Source: Kiritimatiellia bacterium (GTDB taxonomy: Bacteria; Verrucomicrobiota; Kiritimatiellia; JAFGHX01). From it: a stretch of DNA of 41,586 nt. Numbering within the stretch: position 1 is the first letter of the stretch; the number at the start of each line of letters is the position of its first letter. The notes beneath the pieces are model-generated. The model did no database searches and was not told the origin of the DNA. It saw only the letters and a list, made by a program, of their open reading frames with translations. The stretch covers positions 1-41,586 of the forward strand of contig JAFGHX010000172.1 of assembly GCA_016929905.1 (NCBI GenBank), written 5' to 3'. Position numbers and translations under genes: made by a program. Shown here piece after piece: positions 23,198 to 30,988 of the stretch.

Positions 23198-26128
23198 GTG
23201 AACGAGAAGAACTCAGAGGAAGCCACTCGGTTCGTTTCGGCCGAGGCCCGAAAGGACGCGGCCGCGGGCGGGGCCGACACGCCTCCGCCGGAAGCACCCG
23301 CGCCCCCGGCCCGCGAAGAAGAGGATGCGCTTTGCCACATCCCCGGCTACGAAATCCTGGGCAAGCTCGGCGAAGGCGCGATGGGCGCGGTCTACAAGGC
23401 GCGACAGATCTCGCTGGACCGCATCGTGGCGATGAAGACGCTGCCCCCCCTGCTCGCCGCCAATCCGTCTTTTATCGACCGGTTCGAGAACGAGGCGAAA
23501 GTCGCCGCCAAACTCAAGCATCCGAACATCGTGCAGATCCACGAAGCGGGCCACTGCGAGAGCGCCTACTTCTTCGTGATGGAGTACGTCTCCGGCGAAA
23601 GCATCGGCGCCATGCTCCGCAAACAGGGCTCGTTCCCCGAGCCGGTCGTCGTCCGCGTGGCATCCGCCGTGGCCAACGCGCTCGATCATGCCTGGAAACG
23701 CGCCCAGATCATTCACCGCGACATCAAGCCGGACAATATCCTCGTGGACGAAGACGGCACCATCAAGGTCGCCGACCTGGGCCTTGCGAAAATGGTCGGC
23801 AACGAAGACTGGAACCAGACGATGAGCGGCATGATGATGGGGACGCCCCAATACTGCTCCCCGGAGCAGGTCTCCGGCCATAAGGAGATCGATTGCCGAA
23901 CCGACATCTACTCGCTGGGCGCCACGCTGTACCACATGATCACCGGCCGCGTGCCGTTCCCGGCGACCGGCGGCGTGGCGGCGATGCTCAAACACATCAC
24001 CGAGTACATCGAAGACCCGATCGAGATCAACCCGCGGATCTCCGCCAACACGGCCTGGCTCATCGAGAAGATGATGGTCAAGGACCCCGAGCGGCGCTAT
24101 TCCGACTGGGAAGCGGCGCTGGCCGATATCGCGCAGGTGCTCGTCGGGGAGATGCCCGGCGGGAACCTGCCCGAACCGGGCGAGAGCACCGTGAAACGCT
24201 CGCCGACCCGCACGGCCGCGCCGGCCGGTCGGCAGACGCGGGCCGCCCGCCGCGCCATCCGCCGGGGCCACACCATCACGCACAAGATCGACCGGGCCAA
24301 ACTGGCCGCCGCGAGCCAAACCGCGGCCCGGGCCGCGCCCGGGCCGCGACGCCGGCATTTCATGGCCGCGTTCGGCATCGGCCTGGCCCTGGGCGCCGTG
24401 CTCATCGTCGGTGCCCGCGTCTGGCAGCGCCTGACCATGATCGAACTGCAGCCGTACGTGCGACGCACCATGGAACGGCTCGGGATCGGGGCGCCCGACG
24501 ACGAAGCACCCGTCTCCCCCGAGGACGCCGGCCGGATCGCCGCCTGGCCCGACTATGCCGCCCTCGCCCAGGACATGCTTGGCTTCGTGCAGAAGCGCCA
24601 GTACGCCGAAGCGCTCAACCGGCTCGCCGAATGGGAGACCGCGCATCCCGAGCACCCCTTCAGCCGGGAGGTGGCCGACGACAAAGCGCGGATCGGCAAG
24701 GTCGCCGAGGTGTGGCGGTTGTGCGAACCGCGCCTGCCGCCAGGCTTTCAGCCGGAGGCGGGCACCTCCGTCTTCGACAGCGCCGAGCCGGATGTCGGTC
24801 AAATCCTGCGCGACGCCGCCCCGGACGACGCCGCGTGGAACGAAGCCGTCATCCTGCTCGCCGAGCGCCGGTTCGAGCGGGCCGCGGAGCAGATCGCCGA
24901 ACTCAAACGCGGCGGCCGCGATACCGCCGAACTCGAAGCCTGGCTCCAGGCCTGGCAGGCCGAGGAAACCGTGCTCGCCGTCGAAGACCAACTGCGCCGC
25001 ATCCGGGAGCTTATTGCCAAGAAGGAGTTCCAGCAGGCACGGGACCGGCTCACCAGCCTCTGGAAGGAACACGGCGCCGCTGAGGTGCTCTCGAAATTCC
25101 GGAAGGGCGAGGCCGCCGGATTGGCCAAGGCCATCAATACCGGCATCGCCGAACAGGCCGCGCTCGCCCAGCAGAAGGAGCGCCGGGCCAGGATCGAAAA
25201 GGCCGTGGCCGAAGCCGAGGCCGCGTACAAGGCGGACCAGTACTGGGAGGCGATCGAGGCGGCGCAGCAGGCCGTCGCGCTCGGGTACGCCGGGCCGCGT
25301 ATGGCGGAAATCATCGCCGCCTGCAAAGGGATCCTCGCCAGCCGCCCGCTCTTCCCGCTCGGCCAGGACACGGCCATGCTGCTCGAAGAGGGCGACACCC
25401 TCACACGCCAGATCGAGCTCGTCTGGCTCAAGGCGCTCAAGATGTGGGTCGGTAAGTACGAAGTCACCAACCGTGAATACAGGCAATTCGACCCCGGACA
25501 CACCCCGCACTTCGATATCGGCCAGATCGACAAGGACGAGCAGCCCGCCGTCGTCGTCCAATGGAAGGACGCCCTGCGCTACTGCGAATGGCTCAACAAG
25601 AAGTACGCGCGCGATCTGCCGCGCGGCTACGTCTTCCGCCTGCCGACCGAACCGGAATGGGAGGTGCTCGCCCGATGCGGCGACCCCGACCGCATCTACC
25701 CGTGGGGCAACGATTGGCCGCCGCCGAACGATTGGAACTACTTCGGCGAGGAATGGGGCGAGGTCGAGCACCGGATTGCCGGCCACAACGACGAATTCCG
25801 CGTCGGCGCGCCTGTCAGGCAGAGCGGCCGCAACGACTGGGGCCTGTACGGAGTCGGCGGCAACGTCTGGGAGCTGTGCCAGAATATCGAGAACCCCAAA
25901 GACCCGCAACCGGTCCTGCGCGGAGGGTCCTGGCAATACGGGATCTCGGAAGCCACCCTGCGCATCGCGCGCCGCATCACCGCCAGCCCCGACGCCAAAC
26001 ACGCCAATGTCGGATTCCGCCTCGTCGTCGGCCCCGAGATCAGCCCCACCGTCGAAACGCGCTGGTCAAATCGCGACGATAATCAGGGCGACCCGATCAA
26101 AGGCTTCCTCGAAATGCGGGATAAGTAG
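23198..26128 (+). CDS. Membrane Ser/Thr protein kinase with C-terminal SUMF1 (FGE-sulfatase-like) domain
   Basis: 976 residues from a GTG with GAAGAGGG upstream; earlier in-frame codons are not supported by a ribosome-binding site. The Hanks-type kinase domain spans about 51-315, with glycine loop GEGAMGAVY, catalytic Lys80, HRDIKPDN (173-180) and DLG (193-195, in place of DFG). A basic linker precedes one membrane segment (about 387-406). A helical, TPR-like region fills about 450-715, followed by a SUMF1/formylglycine-enzyme-like domain at about 735-945 (KYEVTNREYRQF, FRLPTEPEWEVLAR, GGNVWELC, VLRGGSW, NVGFRLV). Such fusions are common in PVC bacteria. The SUMF1 part probably senses or modifies something outside the membrane. 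It is divergent from the FHA-cyclase gene, a likely signalling partner. Confidence 0.93.
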   Translation: MNEKNSEEATRFVSAEARKDAAAGGADTPPPEAPAPPAREEEDALCHIPGYEILGKLGEGAMGAVYKARQISLDRIVAMKTLPPLLAANPSFIDRFENEAKVAAKLKHPNIVQIHEAGHCESAYFFVMEYVSGESIGAMLRKQGSFPEPVVVRVASAVANALDHAWKRAQIIHRDIKPDNILVDEDGTIKVADLGLAKMVGNEDWNQTMSGMMMGTPQYCSPEQVSGHKEIDCRTDIYSLGATLYHMITGRVPFPATGGVAAMLKHITEYIEDPIEINPRISANTAWLIEKMMVKDPERRYSDWEAALADIAQVLVGEMPGGNLPEPGESTVKRSPTRTAAPAGRQTRAARRAIRRGHTITHKIDRAKLAAASQTAARAAPGPRRRHFMAAFGIGLALGAVLIVGARVWQRLTMIELQPYVRRTMERLGIGAPDDEAPVSPEDAGRIAAWPDYAALAQDMLGFVQKRQYAEALNRLAEWETAHPEHPFSREVADDKARIGKVAEVWRLCEPRLPPGFQPEAGTSVFDSAEPDVGQILRDAAPDDAAWNEAVILLAERRFERAAEQIAELKRGGRDTAELEAWLQAWQAEETVLAVEDQLRRIRELIAKKEFQQARDRLTSLWKEHGAAEVLSKFRKGEAAGLAKAINTGIAEQAALAQQKERRARIEKAVAEAEAAYKADQYWEAIEAAQQAVALGYAGPRMAEIIAACKGILASRPLFPLGQDTAMLLEEGDTLTRQIELVWLKALKMWVGKYEVTNREYRQFDPGHTPHFDIGQIDKDEQPAVVVQWKDALRYCEWLNKKYARDLPRGYVFRLPTEPEWEVLARCGDPDRIYPWGNDWPPPNDWNYFGEEWGEVEHRIAGHNDEFRVGAPVRQSGRNDWGLYGVGGNVWELCQNIENPKDPQPVLRGGSWQYGISEATLRIARRITASPDAKHANVGFRLVVGPEISPTVETRWSNRDDNQGDPIKGFLEMRDK

Positions 26129-27880
26129 CCCCCCCCTTCGCCGGGGGACCGGCGAAGCCCATGGTTGATGGTTCAGGGTCGGTCGCAAAACCGCTCTGCC
26201 GGGCAGGGACTCCCTTCTCACCACAATTCCGCAATGCCGCCACATCGCCGCGAACTCCTTGTGGGACAACGTTCGCAGGCCGGTCAGGGGATCGCCGATT
26301 GTCACCGCATCAGCGTTGCATTTGAGCACGGTCACGTAGTGGTCGACCAACAAGAGGTACTTCACAATGGCGATGACGGGCACCGTGTCCTGAAGTTCGG
26401 ACACCGAGCCGAAACGCCGGTACTCGCAGTGGACACCATCACGCCCGTACCGCCGGTTCAACGCGGCGCACAGGGAATCCGCCTGCGTGCCTGCCAGCGG
26501 CGTGGTGTGCGCCAGGATCGCCAGCTCCCCCTCCCCCGCCGCCACGCCGTGATGGCGCAACGCCGTGACGGCTGCCGCGGGACCGCAGTTGAATCCGTTG
26601 CTCTGAAGGCAGACCCCCGATGCGTCCACCTCGGTCACGATCCTGGCCAGGCTCGCCCGCACCAGAGCGGGAAGCAGGTAGGGGGATACCGAGAACGTGG
26701 CGACGAAGAAGACGGCGAATACGGCCACCAGCACTCGCTGCCGTCTGTGGGGCAACCGCGAAAGCGGCGTCGCCAGCAACATCGCGGCCGCCGCACCCAA
26801 CAGGACGAATTCACGGCGCCCGCGCATGAGCCAGGCGAACGGAGGCTGAAACTCCAGCACGGGCAGCCTGCGCACACAAGCGATGATCAGAACGACACTC
26901 AACGGCAGCGCGTAGCCGAGCAGCCACTGCGGATTCGGCAGCCGCGAGAAGAATCGTCCGGCGCCGCCGGCAATCATGATAAGAAGAACCACACACACCG
27001 TATCGATCCACGACGAAACGGGCGACGGCAGACCGTATCCTCCGACGGGCAACCCGAACTCGATCGCGTGCCCTCGCCATGCGCGCGACACTTCCTCCGA
27101 GGTGAGCAACCTGCGGCCGACAAGCGGGTCACGTATCTCCACCCGCCCGGCCCGGCGCCCTATGTACGCTACTGCATGTCCGTCCACGCCGGCGGAGAGG
27201 TGGTCCACGAGCAGAATGGCCGGCGCCTTCACCGCCAGGATGTCCCGGTCCCGAACCGTTCGCTTGACGCATTTGACCCCGAATACGCGCATCCCCCGCG
27301 CAATCTGGCCCGGCGACGTTCCGAACCGGGTGGTGCCAAGTGACCTGGCCATCTCCCGTTCGGAGGTGTGCACGCCAGCCGCGCACAAGATGTTCGCCGC
27401 TGCAGCGGCCGCGCAACTCGCGCCGCTCGTTTGCCGAATAACGCCGTCGTCGTCGATACGAGATTCAAGCACGGGATACAAAGGATGATACAGACGATGT
27501 TGGGTCTGAAACAGGAGTGCAACGCAGACGACCGAAACGAGAAGCAGCGCATGGCGGCCTCTTCGCAAACGGCGAAACGCAACGGAAACAGCCAGAGTGG
27601 CGCTGTAGCCCAAAACCGCGAACACCGTGCCCCAGACCAGGAGGCGGCTGTACCCGTCTACCCAGAGGGGGACGTGCCAGGCCAGCCGTGGATGGGTGCC
27701 AGCAATCAGCAACGGCGGCACGATGAGGAGTACAGGCAGAAGCAACAGCCAAAGGTAGGGGACAAACTTGTGTATGTTCTCGAGACTGAGCGAGGGAGCC
27801 CTGCGCGTCAGACGACGGAAGTCCCACAGCCCCATCAGCACGCCCCCGAGCAGTACTGCGGCTATCTCTGCGTCGGGCAT
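26066..27880 (-). CDS. Membrane protein with two tandem C39-like peptidase domains
   Basis: 604 residues from the ATG with GGGAGG eight bases upstream. Three to four N-terminal membrane segments (about 8-20, 38-60, 80-102, 110-125) precede a first C39-like papain-fold domain: Gln150, Cys156 (TSGASCAAAAAANIL), His235 (DGHAVAYIG) and Asp251 (IRDP). Three to four more membrane segments (about 290-405) separate it from a second domain with Gln426, Cys432 (NGFNCGPAAAVTAL), His514 (VDHYVTVL) and Asp530 (IGDP). Both catalytic sets look complete. C39 enzymes usually cleave double-glycine leaders of bacteriocins and sit on ABC exporters; here there is no ABC domain. The 3' end overlaps the convergent kinase gene by 63 bp. 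Confidence 0.85.
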   Translation of the reverse strand: MPDAEIAAVLLGGVLMGLWDFRRLTRRAPSLSLENIHKFVPYLWLLLLPVLLIVPPLLIAGTHPRLAWHVPLWVDGYSRLLVWGTVFAVLGYSATLAVSVAFRRLRRGRHALLLVSVVCVALLFQTQHRLYHPLYPVLESRIDDDGVIRQTSGASCAAAAAANILCAAGVHTSEREMARSLGTTRFGTSPGQIARGMRVFGVKCVKRTVRDRDILAVKAPAILLVDHLSAGVDGHAVAYIGRRAGRVEIRDPLVGRRLLTSEEVSRAWRGHAIEFGLPVGGYGLPSPVSSWIDTVCVVLLIMIAGGAGRFFSRLPNPQWLLGYALPLSVVLIIACVRRLPVLEFQPPFAWLMRGRREFVLLGAAAAMLLATPLSRLPHRRQRVLVAVFAVFFVATFSVSPYLLPALVRASLARIVTEVDASGVCLQSNGFNCGPAAAVTALRHHGVAAGEGELAILAHTTPLAGTQADSLCAALNRRYGRDGVHCEYRRFGSVSELQDTVPVIAIVKYLLLVDHYVTVLKCNADAVTIGDPLTGLRTLSHKEFAAMWRHCGIVVRRESLPGRAVLRPTLNHQPWASPVPRRRGGLLIPHFEEAFDRVALIIVAI

Positions 27881-27949
27881 TGAAACGCCTCCCGCACTCC
27901 GCACCGGATTCGCCGGCCTTTCGACGATGAAGCGCCGGTCGGCCCCCGC

Positions 27950-27971
27950 AAGCGGCGGACGCCGCTTCTAC
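27950..27971 (-). repeat. REP-like hairpin (family A) supplying a stop codon
   Basis: On the minus strand GTAG is followed by arms AAGCGGCG and CGCCGCTT. The TAG of the GTAG tetranucleotide is the stop codon of the HTH regulator gene. Two further copies lie near 28700 and 30190 in the same orientation. Confidence 0.8.
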
Positions 27972-28402
27972 GTTCGGAGGCGCTTGAGCTTGGCGGTGTC
28001 GGCCTGCAACTGAATGTGCCCGCAGGCCGCGCATGTCGTGGCCCGGATCGGAACCATCGCCTCCTCAAACACCCAGAACTTCGTCTTGTCCGGCCGGAAA
28101 TACAGCCGGCCGGTCCCTTGAACCCGCCCTTCGATCAGAACCGAATGCCCGCAGGCCGCGCAGCGGCCCGCCGCCGTTTCCGCTTCCTTCTGGCCCGTCG
28201 TCTTCTCAATCAGATCGTCCAGATTCTCCTGAGAAAACCGCGTCGAACCACCCACCTTATAAAAGGAAATAAGGCCCTGCTTCATCCATCGGAAAATCGT
28301 CGGCTGGCTCACACCCAGATAGTCCGCCGCCTCCGGGACCGAAAACCACTTCCTCGACTCAAAGGCCGTCGGATCCGCTGTTCCCACCTGGTCGGGTGTC
28401 AT
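27968..28402 (-). CDS. Excisionase/MerR-like HTH DNA-binding protein with zinc ribbon
   Basis: 144 residues. Residues about 18-65 form a helix-turn-helix of the excisionase/MerR-like superfamily (WFSVPEAADYLGVSQPTIFR, then WMKQGLISFYKVGGSTRF), a fold that binds DNA and often regulates or directs recombination. The second half has CAAC and CAAC knuckles (about 84-87 and 127-130) that should bind one zinc. A Shine-Dalgarno GGAGGGG precedes the ATG, and a near-consensus sigma-70 promoter lies 50-80 bases upstream. The stop codon is the TAG of a REP-like element. The downstream C39 gene starts 88 bases later, possibly in the same transcript. No integrase is present, so a transcriptional role is more likely than excision. 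Confidence 0.85.
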   Translation of the reverse strand: MTPDQVGTADPTAFESRKWFSVPEAADYLGVSQPTIFRWMKQGLISFYKVGGSTRFSQENLDDLIEKTTGQKEAETAAGRCAACGHSVLIEGRVQGTGRLYFRPDKTKFWVFEEAMVPIRATTCAACGHIQLQADTAKLKRLRT

Positions 28403-28450
28403 AGGCTCATCCCCTCCAACAGGACTCTCTCGATTTTTTATATGGGCTAT

Positions 28451-28479
28451 TATATACTCTCGATCGCTATCACTGTCAA
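28451..28479 (-). promoter_or_regulatory. Near-consensus sigma-70 promoter of the HTH regulator
   Basis: On the minus strand TTGACA and TATATA are separated by 17 bases; an alternative TATAAT lies two bases later. It is one of the best sigma-70 promoters in the window. The palindrome CGATCG lies in the spacer, and ACTCTCGAT is repeated about 33 bases away as ACTCTCTCGAT, so autoregulation by the HTH protein is possible. Confidence 0.7.
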
Positions 28480-28697
28480 GGAGAATGAGGATATGTGTGC
28501 TCGAATGCCGTGTCCGTCCAAGAGGCGGCGCGGGGGCGGCCGTCCTACAGGTTGGACTGGAGGGTCGTCGTCCCGGCGACCGCGGCCGCGGGGAGCGCGG
28601 CCCGCCACCGGACGCGAGAAGCCCTTGGAACAATCGGGAAGCGACGGAACGGACGGGCAACTGGGCCAGAGGGGGGGCCGGGCCTTCGGCCCGGGGG
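28480..28697. other. Non-coding GC-rich gap with a GGAG-type REP-like hairpin
   Basis: No frame here resembles protein. ACTGGAGGG at 28556-28564 opens a hairpin (GGTCG...CGACC, to 28581) whose flank matches the GGAG-type element near 30948, suggesting the same family with changed arms. The rest is GC-rich with palindromes such as CCGCGGCCGCGG. Confidence 0.45.
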
Positions 28698-28720
28698 AAG
28701 CGGCGAGACGCCGCTTCTAC
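28676..28720 (-). repeat. REP-like hairpin (family A) supplying a stop codon, with a second hairpin
   Basis: On the minus strand GTAG (28720-28717) leads into arms AAGCGGCG and CGCCGCTT with a TCT loop, then a GGGCCGAAGGCCC hairpin. The TAG is the stop codon of the PaaK-like gene. Confidence 0.85.
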
Positions 28721-30123
28721 TTCATCTCCGACACATACGGATAGACTTTCTCGCCGCGCGAAGATGCGCTTAGTCTGCTGTTGGTTCGAACCGTTATCTT
28801 GCGGGCGGGGCCAAAGAGCGCGCGGAGCCCTTCTTGGATCAGGTCCTTGTCGACCGAGCTTCCGGCGGCGGGGCGGATGACGACTTCGCATGAACCGTCT
28901 TCATGTTGCACAAAACGGTGCTGCACAAAAGGCTGTTCGCGCAGAATGCGGCCGATGTCCACGGGGTTCACGATGGAACCGTCTGTGGCTCGGAAGAAGA
29001 CGGGATCGCGCCCCTCCAACTCCGTCAGGCGCAGCGAAAGGCGTCCCTCGGCGTCGGTCACTTCCTGCAGGGCGGCCCAGTCGCCGGTCCGGTATCGAAG
29101 CAACGGCAGATACGGGTTGCGGCCGCCCGTCACCGTGATCTCGCCTCGCGTGCCGGGCCCGACAAGATGCCCTGCTTCGTCCAGCAGTTCCACATGGATA
29201 TCCGGCGCAACGATTTCCATGCCGTGGCCGTCCGGAGCACTGAAGGCGACGGGGCCGGTTTCCGTGGTCGAATACCAATCGATAACGGGGCAGGCATAGC
29301 GTTCTTCCAGGCGGCGCCTGAATCCGTCGCTCAGCGCCACGGCCGTCGAGAGCAGGGCGGCCGGACGCACGGGAAGCGCCCAGCGCATCATCTCCGCCCA
29401 GCCGACCGGGTCCCCGGTCAGGAAGAAGGGCGCCAAGTCTTTGAAGAAGCGCGCGGCGTCGTCCGGCTCGCGCCAAGCCTTGGGATGCAAATTGACCTTG
29501 GCGAACCCGGCCTGGTTCCAGACGGAGAAGACGTTGGGGAACACGACGGTATGAACCTGCGCGCCGAGATTCACGCAGGCCACCCGCTCGGGCCCGAACG
29601 GAGGGCGGACCCCGTGGCGTGCCAGTGCGTATTCGATCAGCGGGTGGTTCTTCGCCATCGCTGCCGGATGGTGCGGCACCACGAGCGCATGGCCGGTCGT
29701 GCCGGAGGTGTCATAGACGATCAGCCGCGCCAGATCGGCGTCGGACGGGATGACGTCTTCCGGCCGCACCGCGATGTCTTCGCGGCACATCGTCGGAATC
29801 GCCGCCCAGTCCCGCTCGATGTCGAACCCGTCGGGCACGCGTGCGCGAAAGGCGGCGCTGCGCTCGCGCATACGGCGAACCCATTCGACGAGGGCCGGCG
29901 GCGGCTCCGGCGCCAGCCGGGGCGGGTGCGACTGCTGCCGCTCGCGGAAAGCCTCCACCGCGGCCAGATCCTCGGCCGTCACGCGGTCGCCCACCACGTA
30001 GTTCCAGCGCGGCGCGTGCGGATGCTGCCGGATCCGGTTGAACAGCTTGTAGCCCACCGCCGTCATCAACGGGTTGCGCGACCGCCGCTCAGCCGGCACC
30101 TCGAAATCCTCAGCGTCACTCAT
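28717..30123 (-). CDS. PaaK-like adenylate-forming enzyme (acyl/aryl-CoA ligase superfamily)
   Basis: 468 residues. The ATP-binding loop is YDTSGTTG (137-144), followed by a YSTTETGP motif (about residue 282) and YRTGDW near 345, with a C-terminal lid domain to the end. The closest family I recognise is phenylacetate-CoA ligase/PaaK and CapK-like adenylate-forming enzymes, which activate a carboxylate as an acyl-adenylate and usually transfer it to CoA. The substrate is unknown and no phenylacetate genes are nearby. It sits downstream of an AAA+ ATPase / HExxH-VWA module in the same direction, an uncommon pairing. The stop codon is the TAG of a REP-like hairpin. Confidence 0.82.
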   Translation of the reverse strand: MSDAEDFEVPAERRSRNPLMTAVGYKLFNRIRQHPHAPRWNYVVGDRVTAEDLAAVEAFRERQQSHPPRLAPEPPPALVEWVRRMRERSAAFRARVPDGFDIERDWAAIPTMCREDIAVRPEDVIPSDADLARLIVYDTSGTTGHALVVPHHPAAMAKNHPLIEYALARHGVRPPFGPERVACVNLGAQVHTVVFPNVFSVWNQAGFAKVNLHPKAWREPDDAARFFKDLAPFFLTGDPVGWAEMMRWALPVRPAALLSTAVALSDGFRRRLEERYACPVIDWYSTTETGPVAFSAPDGHGMEIVAPDIHVELLDEAGHLVGPGTRGEITVTGGRNPYLPLLRYRTGDWAALQEVTDAEGRLSLRLTELEGRDPVFFRATDGSIVNPVDIGRILREQPFVQHRFVQHEDGSCEVVIRPAAGSSVDKDLIQEGLRALFGPARKITVRTNSRLSASSRGEKVYPYVSEMK

Positions 30124-30167
30124 TCACCCACCCGTCTGCCTCTCCAAGCACGACTTGCCGCGCGGCC

Positions 30168-30210
30168 CACGGGCCTTCGGCCCGGGGAAGCGGCGGGACG
30201 CCGCTTCTAC
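30168..30210 (-). repeat. REP-like hairpin (family A), five bases after a stop codon
   Basis: On the minus strand GTAG (30210-30207) is followed by arms AAGCGGCG and CGCCGCTT and a GGGCCGAAGGCCC hairpin, the same two-part structure as the copy near 28700. It begins five bases after the TAG of the upstream 194-residue gene. Confidence 0.85.
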
Positions 30211-30215
30211 TCTTC

Positions 30216-30800
30216 CTACTCGCGGATTGCTTTTGCGGCCGCTTCCCGTGCCGCTTTCTCCTGCATCTGCCGGCGGATCCGCTCCACCCGCTCGCGATGG
30301 GCTTTCGTTTCGCGGATCACACGCGCGCGATATACGGAGCTGAGTGTGCTCAGCCGATCCGCGGCCAGCTCCGGCGTCTCGCCCTTCGGCAACAGCCCGA
30401 TCCCGTCCAGGCAGAGGCGCGCCAGCTCCTCGCGCCGGTCGGGATCGGTCACGCAGTCCTCGGCCCCGACCAGGGCGGCCAGCTCGTCCAGCCCTTTCTG
30501 CAGCCACGTGTAGATCGGCTCGCCCAGTTCAGGCCTGTTCAGGAACGCCGCATCATGCAGCAGCCAGGAACAGACCAGGACCAAGCGCAGATAGTTGCGC
30601 TGGTGTTTGCCGGTCCGCACGAAGGCGGGTGTCGTGCCGCACACCAACGCAATGCCGGCCACATCCAACAGCAGATCCGACACCACCGCCTCGACATGCA
30701 CCGAGCCTTTGTCCCCCACCTTCGGTTCCGCCAGAAACTCCGGGGGGCACTCGGCGAGGCGATGCGTCAGGTGCTCGATTATGGGGCCTTCCTTGTTCAT
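30216..30800 (-). CDS. Unknown protein of the AAA+/VWA module
   Basis: 194 residues from the ATG of MNKEGPIIEHLTHRL; an in-frame extension upstream reads through the palindromic REPIN and is rejected. The protein looks fully helical. It has a compact N-terminal domain (about 10-150, with VSDLLLDVAGIALVCG and LRLVLVCSWLLHDAAFL) and a long charged C-terminal helix (AHRERVERIRRQMQEKAAREAAAKAI) likely to form a coiled coil. It has no recognised family. Being between the VWA gene and the PaaK-like gene, on the same strand, it may be an adaptor of that module. Confidence 0.75.
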   Translation of the reverse strand: MNKEGPIIEHLTHRLAECPPEFLAEPKVGDKGSVHVEAVVSDLLLDVAGIALVCGTTPAFVRTGKHQRNYLRLVLVCSWLLHDAAFLNRPELGEPIYTWLQKGLDELAALVGAEDCVTDPDRREELARLCLDGIGLLPKGETPELAADRLSTLSSVYRARVIRETKAHRERVERIRRQMQEKAAREAAAKAIRE

Positions 30801-30883
30801 GATTGCCCGGCGTTGGGTATTCGCTGACAGAGCTTGGCCTGCGAGCAACGAAGGTAACACGCTACGCGCCGGGATCGCCACAA

Positions 30884-30980
30884 AAAGGCGCAAGAACCCG
30901 GCTCGCGAGGACGCTCGCCCTCCATTTGTACAGCATGTTGCATCAACTGGAGGGCGAGCGTCCTCGCGAGCCGCCTTTTG
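30884..30980. repeat. REPIN-like inverted pair (GGAG-type, family C)
   Basis: Perfect 25-bp inverted arms at 30900-30924 and 30948-30972 flank a 23-base spacer. Each arm, read outward from the centre, starts (T)GGAG followed by GGCGAGCG-TCCT-CGCGAGCC, an imperfect hairpin. That is the layout of a REPIN, two REPs in inverted orientation. The pairing extends further outward (AAAAAGGCG with CGCCTTTT) with a 9-base indel. Confidence 0.85.
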
Positions 30981-30988
30981 GAGCGGGC

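Noticed and set aside
23213..26002. A 929-residue open frame on the minus strand
   Set aside because: It is antisense to the kinase-SUMF1 gene, has no recognisable domain and repeated DVL/GDL-type shadow composition.
26066..27880. Bacteriocin exporter (C39-ABC protein)
   Set aside because: Both C39-like domains are clear but there are no Walker motifs or ABC domain anywhere in the protein, and no double-glycine precursor is seen nearby.
27968..28402. Phage excisionase marking an integrated element
   Set aside because: The fold fits excisionase-like proteins, but there is no integrase, phage gene or attachment repeat around it, so a chromosomal regulator is more likely.
28485..28880. Plus-strand genes in the gap before the PaaK-like gene
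   Set aside because: The frames are Arg/Gly/Pro-rich, run through REP-like hairpins and antisense coding DNA, and have no ribosome-binding sites.
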